This document shows positions 16,985-25,913 of a stretch of 64,000 nt of DNA, piece after piece. The stretch is taken from contig NZ_JACTAB010000003.1 in assembly GCF_014486695.1 (NCBI RefSeq), positions 295,982 through 359,981 on the forward strand. The letters run 5' to 3'. The translations under genes and the position numbers were made by a program. The notes under the pieces are model-generated. The model was not told where the DNA came from. It did not search any database and saw nothing but the letters and a program-made list of their open reading frames with translations. The stretch's first letter is position 1. Each line of letters starts with the position of its first letter. Origin of the DNA: Flavobacterium buctense. GTDB taxonomy: Bacteria > Bacteroidota > Bacteroidia > Flavobacteriales > Flavobacteriaceae.

Positions 16985-19900
16985 TTGGTCAAAAATATCT
17001 ACTATACCTTGAGTTATCTTTTTTCATTTACCAATATTAATAGCTATATAATAATCTGTTTATTATTGATTATTTCTTTATTATTCTATGTGGCTATTCA
17101 CAAAACTTTACAAAAAAAACTAAATCTTGGTAAAAAATACTCTGATTTTGAACCTAAAGAAGAACAATTCCGAATCTATTTTCTCTTTTTCGGGATTACT
17201 ATTCCTTTAATTGAAACGATAGTAGATGTATTTGAATTACGTGCCAGACATCATGTTGCTGTCAATTTTACAGTTGGTGCATTGATGCTTTTGCTCTATT
17301 TTTTAAGTAGTAAATATGACTATTTTTATAAAAAAATCACCCTCGTTTTCCCGCTATTTTACCTTTGCTATTTTTGCTTCATTGGCTACAATTTGTTTTT
17401 TACACCTTATGAATTAATCTCTTATGCCAGTTTTATTGTTGCCTTTTTTCTGTCCTATTTTGTCATAAAAAATATCCTTCAATACTGGGTTTTTGTCTTA
17501 AGTATTTTTGCTTTTTTAATCTTTAGTTACCAAACAGAATTAATCGAAAGTAAATTGACCATTTTGTTGGTTTGTACCTTTCTGTCTACTGTAGCAATTC
17601 ATATTTCAAGACATTTGGCCCTATTGGAAACCAAAAATAAATTCCTCTTTTCAGACATCATTGTCAATAATGGAAATTCGTTGATTATGACTACCAATAA
17701 AAAAGGGGAAGTCTCGTTTTGCAGCGAATCCGTGGAAACTATTTTAGGTTATACTGTAGAAGAAGTTATGGGAATGGGGTTTTGGAAATTAACCGAAGAT
17801 CCCGAGTTTATTGGAGAAGCATATCACCAAAGCTTTGTGGATGAGCGAACGTATGTCAGAAAACTGAAATGCAAAAACGGCGACTATAAATTCATCCAAT
17901 GGAAAGATAAAAAATACGCTGATGATGTAGTTATCGGTATAGGACAAGATGTTACAGAGCAAGTAAAAATCAAAGACCAATACCGAAGCTTAATAGAATC
18001 AGCTGCCGATTTAATCTATGAAATAGATTTAAAAGCCGTGGTAACTTATGTCAACCAATTTGCCGTAAAAACACTTCATTATGAAAAAGAAGATATTTTA
18101 GGCAAACATTTTTCCAATTTTGTCAGAACCGATTATTTGGAATATGTCACCGATTTTTATAAAGAAATACCCGAGACACGAGAATACAATGATTTGGTGT
18201 TTCCGTTATTAAAAAAAGAAGGGGAAACCATCTGGGTTTCTCAAAAAGTAACGCTCAAGAAAAATGATTTTGGTGAAGTCATCGGTTATTCAGCCATTGC
18301 CAGAGATATAACTTTGGTTAAAAATCTTGAAATCGAACATTACAATCGCAGTAAAAAAGTTAGAGTTCACAACGAAACATTAAAAATATTAACTTCACAA
18401 AGTTATTCTAACAAAGACACTTTCAGCGGAATTCTTAAAAACATACTCAAAGTAGCAGCAACAAATTGTACCATTGAAAGAGTCGGTTATTGGTCTTACA
18501 TTCCTGAAGGATTGAAATGTGAAAGCATTTACTACTTGAAAGGCGACCGTTTTGAAAAAAACTTTTTCTTAGGCAGAGAAGCCTATCCCATTTACTTTGA
18601 AAACATCGAAACCGGGTTGCAAATTGTAGCTTCTAACGTTTATAACAACAGTATAACCCAAGAGCTATGTTATGATTATATTCCCAAGAATGACATCATG
18701 TCTTTGTTGGACACTCCAATATTCATCAATGGGAAAATAATCGGAATCTTGTGTTTTGAGAAAACAGATGCCTCTTTTGAATGGGACAATGAAGACATAA
18801 ATTTTGCCCGATCAATCGCTGATTTAATAGCGATTGCCATTGAAGCACAATTATTATTGGAATCAGATAAAAAACTGTCTTACAAAAGTGAAATCTTGAC
18901 TGTAATCAGTAAAAACATTGACAAATTTTTACTCAACAAAAATACCGATGAAATCTTAAAAGGCATTGTTAATGAAATTGGTATGGTATTAAAAGTAGAT
19001 AGGATTTCATTTTTCGCTAAAAATGATAAAGACACACTTTTCTATCAAAAACACCGCTGGCTTGCTGCTGAAAAAGGATTCGCTCAGCCTAGAGAAGCAC
19101 TGCAAAATATAACTCCCGAGATGCTTTCCTTTGTGATGAAGCATATGGAAGAGAATTATTATTATGCTGCTATAGTAAGAAAAATCAAAGACGAAACCAC
19201 TCGAAAATTCCTCGAAGTATTTGAGATTAAATCGGTTTTGTTTCTACCTATATTTGTTAAAAATGAGTTGCACGGCTTTTTAGTCTTTGATGATTCAACC
19301 CTCGAGAGAGAATGGTCTATTGATGAAATTACAATTTTGCAATCCCTAGCCAACAACATTTCCTCTGCCTTTGAAAGAAATATCAATGAAGGAATTATCA
19401 AAGAAAGCGAAGAGAAATTCAGGCTTTTGGCCAATAACATTCCGGGAACCGTTCACCTATCAAAATATGATGAAAAATGGTCAAAAATTTACCTAAATGA
19501 TGAAATAGAAAAACTAACCGGTTATCCCAAAGAAGATTTCCTTTCCAATAAAATATTCTATATCGATTTGGTACATCCGGATGATATTAAAATTGTACGT
19601 GATAAAGCTGATGAATTATTTAAAGGCAAACAAAAAGTTCATTTAATCTATCGAATAGTCAATAAATCAGGGCAATCTATCTGGGTAGAAGAATTTGGCG
19701 AGCCTATTTTTAAAAACAATGAAATCGTATACATTGTTGGGATTTTCATCGACATCACCACCAGAATGGAAGCTGAAGAAGCCATTAAAGCAAAAAATTA
19801 TGCCGAAGCTGCCAACAGAGCCAAATCGGAATTTTTAGCCAATATGAGTCATGAAATCAGAACTCCTTTGAATGGTATCATTGGATTTACCGAACTTTTG

Positions 19901-20965
19901 ATGAATACCAATTTGGAAAACATCCAAAAAAAATACATGGACACCATCAACCAATCGGCGAATTCCTTGATGGAAGTAATTAATAACATCCTCGATTTTT
20001 CCAAAATTGAATCGGGTAAACTCGAACTCGATGTTGATAAAATAAACATAACAGAATTGCTCAACCAAGTAGTAGATTTAATTCAGTATGAAGCCAATCT
20101 CAAAAATTTAAAGCTCAATTTAGTCATCGAAAAAGAGGCTCCAAAATTTATTTGGGTAGATTACATCCGCCTGAAACAAGTCTTAATCAACTTATTAAGC
20201 AATGCCGTAAAATTCACTGAAAAAGGGGGAATTGACTTAACCGTAAAAACTTTTAAAATAATTGATGAAGATAGCATTCAGTTACAATTTGCCGTAAAAG
20301 ACACCGGAATCGGAATCAAAAAAGATAACCAATTAAAAATATTTGAAGCGTTCTCACAAGAAGACAATTCAACTTCTAAAAGATTTGGCGGAACCGGTTT
20401 AGGCCTTTCCATTTCAAACCAATTGTTGGGTTTAATGAACAGTAAATTGGAATTAAGCAGCGAACCTAATAAAGGAAGTGAATTTAGCTTTATTTTAGAT
20501 GTAACGTATTCTAATTTATCTACAGAAAATGATAAATCAGTCGAAAAAACGACCAAATCAAGCGAATCCTCTACAATTATCAGTACCGCAAAAAAAATTA
20601 TTTTTATTGTTGAAGACAATAAAATCAACATGCTTTTGGCCAAAACATTAGTCAAACAAATTTTACCAAATGCCGAAATCATCGAACTCGAAAACGGTAA
20701 GGAAGCCTATGAAAAAGTACAAACTTTGGTGCCCGATTTAATATTAATGGATATCCAAATGCCAATAATGAACGGCTATGAATCAACTACTGCTATTAGA
20801 AGTTTACCCAATACAGCCAATATTCCAATCATTGCCTTAACAGCCGGAACAGTGGTAGGAGAAAAAGAAAAATGTATTGAAAACGGGATGAATGATTATA
20901 TCCCAAAACCCATAGACAAAGAATTATTAGAAAAAATTATTCGAGATTTAATGAAGTTAAACTAA
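16985..20965 (+). CDS. Large membrane-bound hybrid sensor histidine kinase (PAS-PAS-GAF-GAF-PAS-HisKA-HATPase-REC)
   Basis: 1326 residues if started at the TTG at 16985; no suitable ATG precedes the first membrane segment, and a TATTTTTG -7-like element lies at 16931-16938. Residues 1-215 contain about seven hydrophobic helices. Then come two PAS domains (about 220-330 and 334-448), two GAF domains (about 467-625 and 637-795) and a third PAS (about 807-932). The kinase core has H956 in 'FLANMSHEIRTPLNGIIGF', an ATPase domain with 'DTGIGIKK' and 'FGGTGLGLSI', and a C-terminal receiver with D1256 in 'LILMDIQMPIMNG'. It should sense a membrane or small-molecule cue, autophosphorylate and pass phosphate to its own receiver. 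No phosphotransfer or output gene is adjacent; the YpfJ-like gene follows 12 nt later. Confidence 0.92.
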   Translation: MVKNIYYTLSYLFSFTNINSYIIICLLLIISLLFYVAIHKTLQKKLNLGKKYSDFEPKEEQFRIYFLFFGITIPLIETIVDVFELRARHHVAVNFTVGALMLLLYFLSSKYDYFYKKITLVFPLFYLCYFCFIGYNLFFTPYELISYASFIVAFFLSYFVIKNILQYWVFVLSIFAFLIFSYQTELIESKLTILLVCTFLSTVAIHISRHLALLETKNKFLFSDIIVNNGNSLIMTTNKKGEVSFCSESVETILGYTVEEVMGMGFWKLTEDPEFIGEAYHQSFVDERTYVRKLKCKNGDYKFIQWKDKKYADDVVIGIGQDVTEQVKIKDQYRSLIESAADLIYEIDLKAVVTYVNQFAVKTLHYEKEDILGKHFSNFVRTDYLEYVTDFYKEIPETREYNDLVFPLLKKEGETIWVSQKVTLKKNDFGEVIGYSAIARDITLVKNLEIEHYNRSKKVRVHNETLKILTSQSYSNKDTFSGILKNILKVAATNCTIERVGYWSYIPEGLKCESIYYLKGDRFEKNFFLGREAYPIYFENIETGLQIVASNVYNNSITQELCYDYIPKNDIMSLLDTPIFINGKIIGILCFEKTDASFEWDNEDINFARSIADLIAIAIEAQLLLESDKKLSYKSEILTVISKNIDKFLLNKNTDEILKGIVNEIGMVLKVDRISFFAKNDKDTLFYQKHRWLAAEKGFAQPREALQNITPEMLSFVMKHMEENYYYAAIVRKIKDETTRKFLEVFEIKSVLFLPIFVKNELHGFLVFDDSTLEREWSIDEITILQSLANNISSAFERNINEGIIKESEEKFRLLANNIPGTVHLSKYDEKWSKIYLNDEIEKLTGYPKEDFLSNKIFYIDLVHPDDIKIVRDKADELFKGKQKVHLIYRIVNKSGQSIWVEEFGEPIFKNNEIVYIVGIFIDITTRMEAEEAIKAKNYAEAANRAKSEFLANMSHEIRTPLNGIIGFTELLMNTNLENIQKKYMDTINQSANSLMEVINNILDFSKIESGKLELDVDKINITELLNQVVDLIQYEANLKNLKLNLVIEKEAPKFIWVDYIRLKQVLINLLSNAVKFTEKGGIDLTVKTFKIIDEDSIQLQFAVKDTGIGIKKDNQLKIFEAFSQEDNSTSKRFGGTGLGLSISNQLLGLMNSKLELSSEPNKGSEFSFILDVTYSNLSTENDKSVEKTTKSSESSTIISTAKKIIFIVEDNKINMLLAKTLVKQILPNAEIIELENGKEAYEKVQTLVPDLILMDIQMPIMNGYESTTAIRSLPNTANIPIIALTAGTVVGEKEKCIENGMNDYIPKPIDKELLEKIIRDLMKLN

Positions 20966-20977
20966 ATCATAAATATC

Positions 20978-21835
20978 ATGAAATGGCAAAAAAAAGAAAG
21001 TGGTAATTTTGAAGATCGAAGAGGAATGTCCGGAGGTGGAAAAGCGCTTTTGGGTGGTGGAGTAATTGGTATTGTAGTGTTGTTACTCCAAATGTTTGGT
21101 GGAGAAACAGGACAAACCATTGGCAATATAATACAACAAACCCAAGGGACTGAAACACAAACTGAAGGAACTAAAACCCGAGAACTATCGGCGGAAGAAA
21201 TAGAACTTGGTGAGTTTTCAAAATCTTGTTTTGTATACAACAATGAAACTTGGGCCAAAATTTTCCAAGAAAACAACATGGATTTTGAAGAACCCGGAAT
21301 GGTTATTTTTGATGACGGCGTAAATACCGCTTGTGGAAGTGCTACTTCTGCTTCAGGACCATTTTATTGTCCGGGTGACAAAAAAATCTATATGGATTTG
21401 CGTTTCTTCGAAGAATTAAAAACCCGTTTTGGTGCTGAAGGCGGTGATTTTGCCATTGCGTATGTGATTGCTCATGAAATGGGACATCACTTGCAAACCA
21501 TCATAGGAACATCCGGAAAAGTACGTCAATTGCAACAAAGTAAAAGCAAAACTGAAGCCAATAAATTGTCCGTTTGCTTAGAATTACAAGCCGATTTCTA
21601 CGCCGGCGTTTGGGCACATTATAACAAAAATCTTTTAGAAGAAGGTGATATTGAAGAAGCATTGAGCGCAGCACATGCTGTAGGTGACGATGCTATTCAA
21701 AGTAAAATGCAAGGTCAAGTTACACCCGATAGTTTCACGCACGGAACGTCAGAGCAAAGAATGTATTGGTTTAAAAAAGGTTACAACTCGGGAGATATTA
21801 AACAAGGAGATACATTTTCAGCACTTTTGGATTAA
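20978..21835 (+). CDS. ypfJ: Neutral zinc metallopeptidase, YpfJ family
   Basis: 285 residues. A charged N-terminus (MKWQKKESGNFEDRRG) precedes a glycine-rich segment and one membrane helix (ALLGGGVIGIVVLLLQMFGG), giving a type II anchored protein. The catalytic motif is 'VIAHEMGHHLQTIIGTS' (HExxH), with 'ELQADFYAGVWAHY' supplying the third ligand, and 'ACGSATSASGPFYCPGDKKIYMD' is a family signature. E. coli YpfJ (zinc-dependent, periplasmic side) is poorly characterised. It begins 12 nt after the hybrid kinase and is probably in the same transcript, an association worth noting but without a known functional link. Confidence 0.9.
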   Translation: MKWQKKESGNFEDRRGMSGGGKALLGGGVIGIVVLLLQMFGGETGQTIGNIIQQTQGTETQTEGTKTRELSAEEIELGEFSKSCFVYNNETWAKIFQENNMDFEEPGMVIFDDGVNTACGSATSASGPFYCPGDKKIYMDLRFFEELKTRFGAEGGDFAIAYVIAHEMGHHLQTIIGTSGKVRQLQQSKSKTEANKLSVCLELQADFYAGVWAHYNKNLLEEGDIEEALSAAHAVGDDAIQSKMQGQVTPDSFTHGTSEQRMYWFKKGYNSGDIKQGDTFSALLD

Positions 21836-21965
21836 AAAAACCAGTAAGTTGCAGCAAAAATCACAATTCGAAAATTAAAACTATGCTTTTTTGCATTTAT
21901 CATAAATCGTGTTTAACACGTTAATTTTAAAGACAATTTCAAGTCATTTTGAGGTTGTCTTTTTT

Positions 21966-21984
21966 AATTTTGCAAAGCAAAATT
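21966..21984. promoter_or_regulatory. Perfect inverted repeat in the HMG-CoA synthase leader
   Basis: AATTTTGC, three bases, GCAAAATT. It overlaps the -7-like element TAATTTTG (21965-21972) and ends 9 nt before the start codon. It could be an operator or a small hairpin; no regulator is evident nearby. Confidence 0.4.
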
Positions 21985-21993
21985 GTAAAAAAA

Positions 21994-23343
21994 ATGAAAG
22001 CAGGCATCGACAGTATCGCATTTGATATTCCACAATTATACCTTCCCATAACCACTTTAGCCGAAAACCGAAACATTGAAGCCGACAAGCTTATCAAAGG
22101 TTTGGGGTTGCACAAAATGAGCTTCCTTGATGTTCATCAGGATGTAGTGACTATGGCTTCGAATGCAGCATTAAAACTTATCCGACAAGAAAACCTGAAT
22201 CCTTCAGAAATTAACCGAATATACGTTGGAACCGAAAGCGGAATCGACAGTTCGAAACCCGTAGCTTCTTACGTTTTATCTAATTTAGAAAATGTTTTAG
22301 GCGAAGGTAGTTTCAAAAATTGTGATGTAGTCGATTTGACTTTTGCCTGTATTGGCGCTATTGATGCATTGCAAAATTGCCTCGATTACATTCGGTTAAA
22401 CCCAACTAAAAAAGCGATGGTAATTGCTTCTGACAATGCTAAATACGATTTGAATTCAACCGGAGAATACACTCAAGGCGCTGGATCAATAGCTATGCTA
22501 ATCACTTCTGAACCAAGGATTTTGAGTTTTTCAAATGAAGTTGGTGTTTCAACACAAGGCGTATTTGATTTCTTCAAACCTCGTCGATTTGTCAGCAAAG
22601 AAGATTTACAATTAGAGCATAATCCGGAATGGCATGGTGTTTTAGAATGCGAAATAGCGATTTACAAAGAACAACCGGTTTTCGACGGACAATATTCGAA
22701 TCAGTGTTACATCAACCGAATTTCGGAAGCCTACCAACATTACAAATCCGAAAGTAACCAAAGCGGTAAAGTTTATGAAAACTGGTCAAATATTTTAATG
22801 CATCTTCCCTATTGTTTTCAAGGTCGAAGAACCTTTATTGAAATTTTTGCCAAAGAAAATACAGAATTACTAGAAACTCAAATCGGAGAAACAACCAAAG
22901 ACAAACTCAAAGCCTTAGCCAAAAGTCCGGAATATTTAGCCTTAGTCAATACAAAAATATTGCCGTCCGAAATCGCTTCGGGACAAATTGGCAACATTTA
23001 CACCGGTTCCATTTTCTTAGGATTGTTATCCACGTTGTGTTATCATTTCCAACAAAAATCTGATTTGACGAATAAAAAATTCGGGTTCATTGCTTACGGA
23101 AGTGGTTCCAAATCAAAAGTCTTCGAAGCTGAAGTTGCTGCTGATTGGCAATCAGTCATCGAAAAAGTAAAACTTTTTGAAACTTTGGAACAAGCTACAG
23201 CTATCAATTTCTCAACCTATGAAAAATTGCATAAAAAAGAATTAAAACAATCGGTTTTGGCTCCGACAAACGAATTCTATTTGGAATCAATTGAAAAAGA
23301 AAATCCTGTTTTAATTGGCGCTAGGTATTACAAATATAATTAA
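21994..23343 (+). CDS. Hydroxymethylglutaryl-CoA synthase
   Basis: 449 residues from the ATG at 21994 (MKAGIDSIAFDIPQLYLP); a TTG at 21949 would extend the frame but precedes the promoter-like TAATTTTG at 21965-21972. It condenses acetyl-CoA with acetoacetyl-CoA to HMG-CoA, the entry to the mevalonate route that Flavobacteriia use for isoprenoids. Thiolase-fold markers: 'YVGTESGIDSSKP' with the catalytic Glu, 'DVVDLTFACIGAIDALQNC' with the nucleophilic Cys, 'NILMHLPYCFQGRRTF' with the His of the HxPY motif, and 'GNIYTGSIFLGLLSTL' near the C-terminus. An inverted repeat AATTTTGC/GCAAAATT (21966-21984) lies in the leader. Confidence 0.93.
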   Translation: MKAGIDSIAFDIPQLYLPITTLAENRNIEADKLIKGLGLHKMSFLDVHQDVVTMASNAALKLIRQENLNPSEINRIYVGTESGIDSSKPVASYVLSNLENVLGEGSFKNCDVVDLTFACIGAIDALQNCLDYIRLNPTKKAMVIASDNAKYDLNSTGEYTQGAGSIAMLITSEPRILSFSNEVGVSTQGVFDFFKPRRFVSKEDLQLEHNPEWHGVLECEIAIYKEQPVFDGQYSNQCYINRISEAYQHYKSESNQSGKVYENWSNILMHLPYCFQGRRTFIEIFAKENTELLETQIGETTKDKLKALAKSPEYLALVNTKILPSEIASGQIGNIYTGSIFLGLLSTLCYHFQQKSDLTNKKFGFIAYGSGSKSKVFEAEVAADWQSVIEKVKLFETLEQATAINFSTYEKLHKKELKQSVLAPTNEFYLESIEKENPVLIGARYYKYN

Positions 23344-23398
23344 CAGTCGTAGTTAACAGATTAATAACTGCATACTGAGACTGGGACTGAAAACTCCA

Positions 23399-24934
23399 TC
23401 ATCCCAACCAACCATCACGATCCAAACTTCGGTATTGAATCGCTTCCGCAATGTGATTGGAACTGACCGTTTCTGCTTGTTCTAAATCGGCTATGGTTCT
23501 GGAGACTTTCAGAATTCTGTCATAAGCTCGTGCCGATAGATTTAATCTTTCCATCGCGGTTTTTAAAAGTTGTAACGAAACCTCATCCAAAGCACAATAA
23601 GTTCTGATTTGTTTGGTGCTCATTTGCGCATTGTAGTGAATGTTATCAAATTCCTCAAAACGTTGTGATTGAATCTCTCTGGCTTTGGTTACGCGTTCCC
23701 GAATTAACACGCTACTTTCTGCCGGTCTGGTTTCGGTGAGTTTCTCAAATGGTACCGGAGTCACTTCAATGTGAATATCAATCCTGTCTAACAACGGTCC
23801 GGAAATCTTGCTCAAATACCGCTGCATTTCGGCTGGAGACGAACTTACCGGTGCATCGGGATCATTGAAATAGCCACCCGGACTCGGATTCATACTTGCC
23901 ACTAACATGAAGGATGACGGATAAGTAATCGTAAATTTGGCTCGCGAAATTGTTACTTCTCGGTCTTCCAAGGGTTGTCTCATCACTTCTAAAACTTCTC
24001 GTTTGAACTCAGGCAATTCGTCTAAAAACAAAACACCATTGTGGGCTAAAGAGATTTCTCCGGGTTGCGGATAACTGCCACCGCCGACAAGTGACACACT
24101 CGAAGCCGTATGATGTGGCGAACGAAAAGGCCTTTGGTTCATCAATCCGGCGTCTTTTATTTTCCCGGCAACACTATGGATTTTGGTAGTTTCCAGTGCT
24201 TCTTTTAATGTCATTGGCGGTAAAATACTCGGCAATCTTTTGGCCAACATTGTTTTACCGGAACCTGGCGGACCAATGAGAATAATATTATGACCACCGG
24301 CAGCCGCGATTTCCATACAGCGCTTAATACTCTCTTGTCCTTTGACATCTGCAAAATCAAATTCGGGAAAATCTAAGGTTTTGTAAAATTCATCACGGGT
24401 ATTTATCACTGTTGGTTCAATCGTTCCTCTGCCTTCAAAAAAGTCAATTACTTGCAACACATTCTCAACACCATACACTTCAAGTCCATCAACAATAGCT
24501 GCTTCTTTTACATTTTGAATCGGTAAAAAGAAACCTTTAAATCCTTCTTCTTTAGCTTTGATGGCAATTGACAACGCTCCTTTAATCGGTTGTAAACCTC
24601 CATCCAAAGACAATTCACCCATAATAACATATTTATCGACTTCCGCTGCTTTGATTTGATTGGTCGCTGCCAAAATGCCAATGGCTAAAGTCAAGTCGTA
24701 TGCCGAACCTTCTTTTCGCAAATCAGCCGGCGCCATGTTGATGATGATTTTCTTTACCGGTAAACTGTAACCGTTGTTTTTTAAAGCAGCTGCAATGCGA
24801 TAACTACTTTCTTTGATAGCGTTATCCGGCAATCCCACCAAATGATAACCAACGCCTTTGTCAATATTAACCTCAACAGTTATAGTAGTCGCTTCTACTC
24901 CAAAGACTGCGCTACCAAAAACTTTTACCAACAT
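23399..24934 (-). CDS. yifB: YifB/ComM-type Mg-chelatase-like AAA+ ATPase
   Basis: 511 residues in three parts: a Lon-like N-terminal domain (1-170; '[28 protein letters not shown]'), an AAA+ domain (Walker A '[20 protein letters not shown]', Walker B '[13 protein letters not shown]', arginine-finger region '[20 protein letters not shown]') and the Mg_chelatase_C helical domain ('[20 protein letters not shown]'). ComM in gamma-proteobacteria is a hexameric helicase that drives branch migration during natural transformation; in Bacteroidota the role is inferred to be similar recombination. It stands alone; a short spacer separates it from the patatin gene. Confidence 0.93.
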   Translation of the reverse strand: MLVKVFGSAVFGVEATTITVEVNIDKGVGYHLVGLPDNAIKESSYRIAAALKNNGYSLPVKKIIINMAPADLRKEGSAYDLTLAIGILAATNQIKAAEVDKYVIMGELSLDGGLQPIKGALSIAIKAKEEGFKGFFLPIQNVKEAAIVDGLEVYGVENVLQVIDFFEGRGTIEPTVINTRDEFYKTLDFPEFDFADVKGQESIKRCMEIAAAGGHNIILIGPPGSGKTMLAKRLPSILPPMTLKEALETTKIHSVAGKIKDAGLMNQRPFRSPHHTASSVSLVGGGSYPQPGEISLAHNGVLFLDELPEFKREVLEVMRQPLEDREVTISRAKFTITYPSSFMLVASMNPSPGGYFNDPDAPVSSSPAEMQRYLSKISGPLLDRIDIHIEVTPVPFEKLTETRPAESSVLIRERVTKAREIQSQRFEEFDNIHYNAQMSTKQIRTYCALDEVSLQLLKTAMERLNLSARAYDRILKVSRTIADLEQAETVSSNHIAEAIQYRSLDRDGWLG

Positions 24935-25007
24935 ATCTTACTTTTTAAAAAATAAAAATAGTAAAATAGTTACAAATAAATAGTTTTATAAGAATATTTT
25001 TATTGAT

Positions 25008-25913
25008 TTATTGTACGTTGTCACTCATCAACTCACTTTTATTTTTAGCATATTGATAGCCTTTATGCCACCAATCTTTCATACGGTCTTTGTTAAAAAT
25101 CAAAGCATTGTCGGTGAGTTGTGTTGGTGTGTAGTATAAATTAAGTTTGGCATTCTTATTCTTGGCTGCCAATTTTCCGATGGTGATATCGTGTTTCTCT
25201 ACTTGTGTCAGAAGCGTTTGAAACAAATCAATCATCAATGAAAATGGGTTTCGGCCAATTTTTTTCGGTCGGGTTTGGACTTCAGTTTCCAAAATCACTA
25301 CATCTACTTCAGTCGCACCGCGATTAATGGCTTCTCTAATCGGAACCAAGCTCGAAAATCCGCCATCGCCATATTCGTAGCCGTTTTTGGTCACCAATGA
25401 CATAAACGGAATATAATTACAGGAAATCCAAATCCATTCGCAAAACTCATCGTAATCATAGTCTTTAATCGACTTGTATTCGACTTCATTTTTGGAAAGA
25501 TTGGTCACCGTAACAATCACTTCACAAGCGGTTGCTTTGAGTAAAGCAAATTCATTTTTAGTGAAATTTTCCTTTATGTATTCCAATAGTTTGTGGCTTT
25601 CGCCAAAGGTTCTTTTGCCTTTTAAAAACTGCTTCAATACATTCCAGTGGTTGATGGAAACCGTTTCTTGCGGCGTATTTTTATTTTTGACTACAAACGG
25701 ACTAATGTCAAAAATACTACGCATATCAACATTAGAATAAATATTATAAATCTTATCCACTTCACCCAAAGCCAAATGCGGAATGAGTAAACTTCCGGTA
25801 GAACTACCAATAAGTATATCGTATTCATGCCGGTTCTCCTGCATCAAATATTGCGCTACACCACCGGCAAATGCACCTTTACTGCCGCCGCCCGAAATTA
25901 CTAAAGCTCTCAT
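25008..25913 (-). CDS. Patatin-like phospholipase
   Basis: 301 residues. The oxyanion motif is 'ISGGGSKGAFAGGVAQYL' (residues about 6-23), the nucleophile elbow is 'IGSSTGSLL' (GxSxG, Ser about 39) and the catalytic Asp is in 'YGDGGFSSLVPI'. No signal peptide or membrane helix is visible, so it is probably cytoplasmic or peripheral. It would hydrolyse acyl ester bonds of lipids; the exact substrate is unknown. Its start overlaps the stop of the M1 aminopeptidase gene (TAATG), so translation is likely coupled, an unusual partner pair. Confidence 0.9.
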   Translation of the reverse strand: MRALVISGGGSKGAFAGGVAQYLMQENRHEYDILIGSSTGSLLIPHLALGEVDKIYNIYSNVDMRSIFDISPFVVKNKNTPQETVSINHWNVLKQFLKGKRTFGESHKLLEYIKENFTKNEFALLKATACEVIVTVTNLSKNEVEYKSIKDYDYDEFCEWIWISCNYIPFMSLVTKNGYEYGDGGFSSLVPIREAINRGATEVDVVILETEVQTRPKKIGRNPFSLMIDLFQTLLTQVEKHDITIGKLAAKNKNAKLNLYYTPTQLTDNALIFNKDRMKDWWHKGYQYAKNKSELMSDNVQ

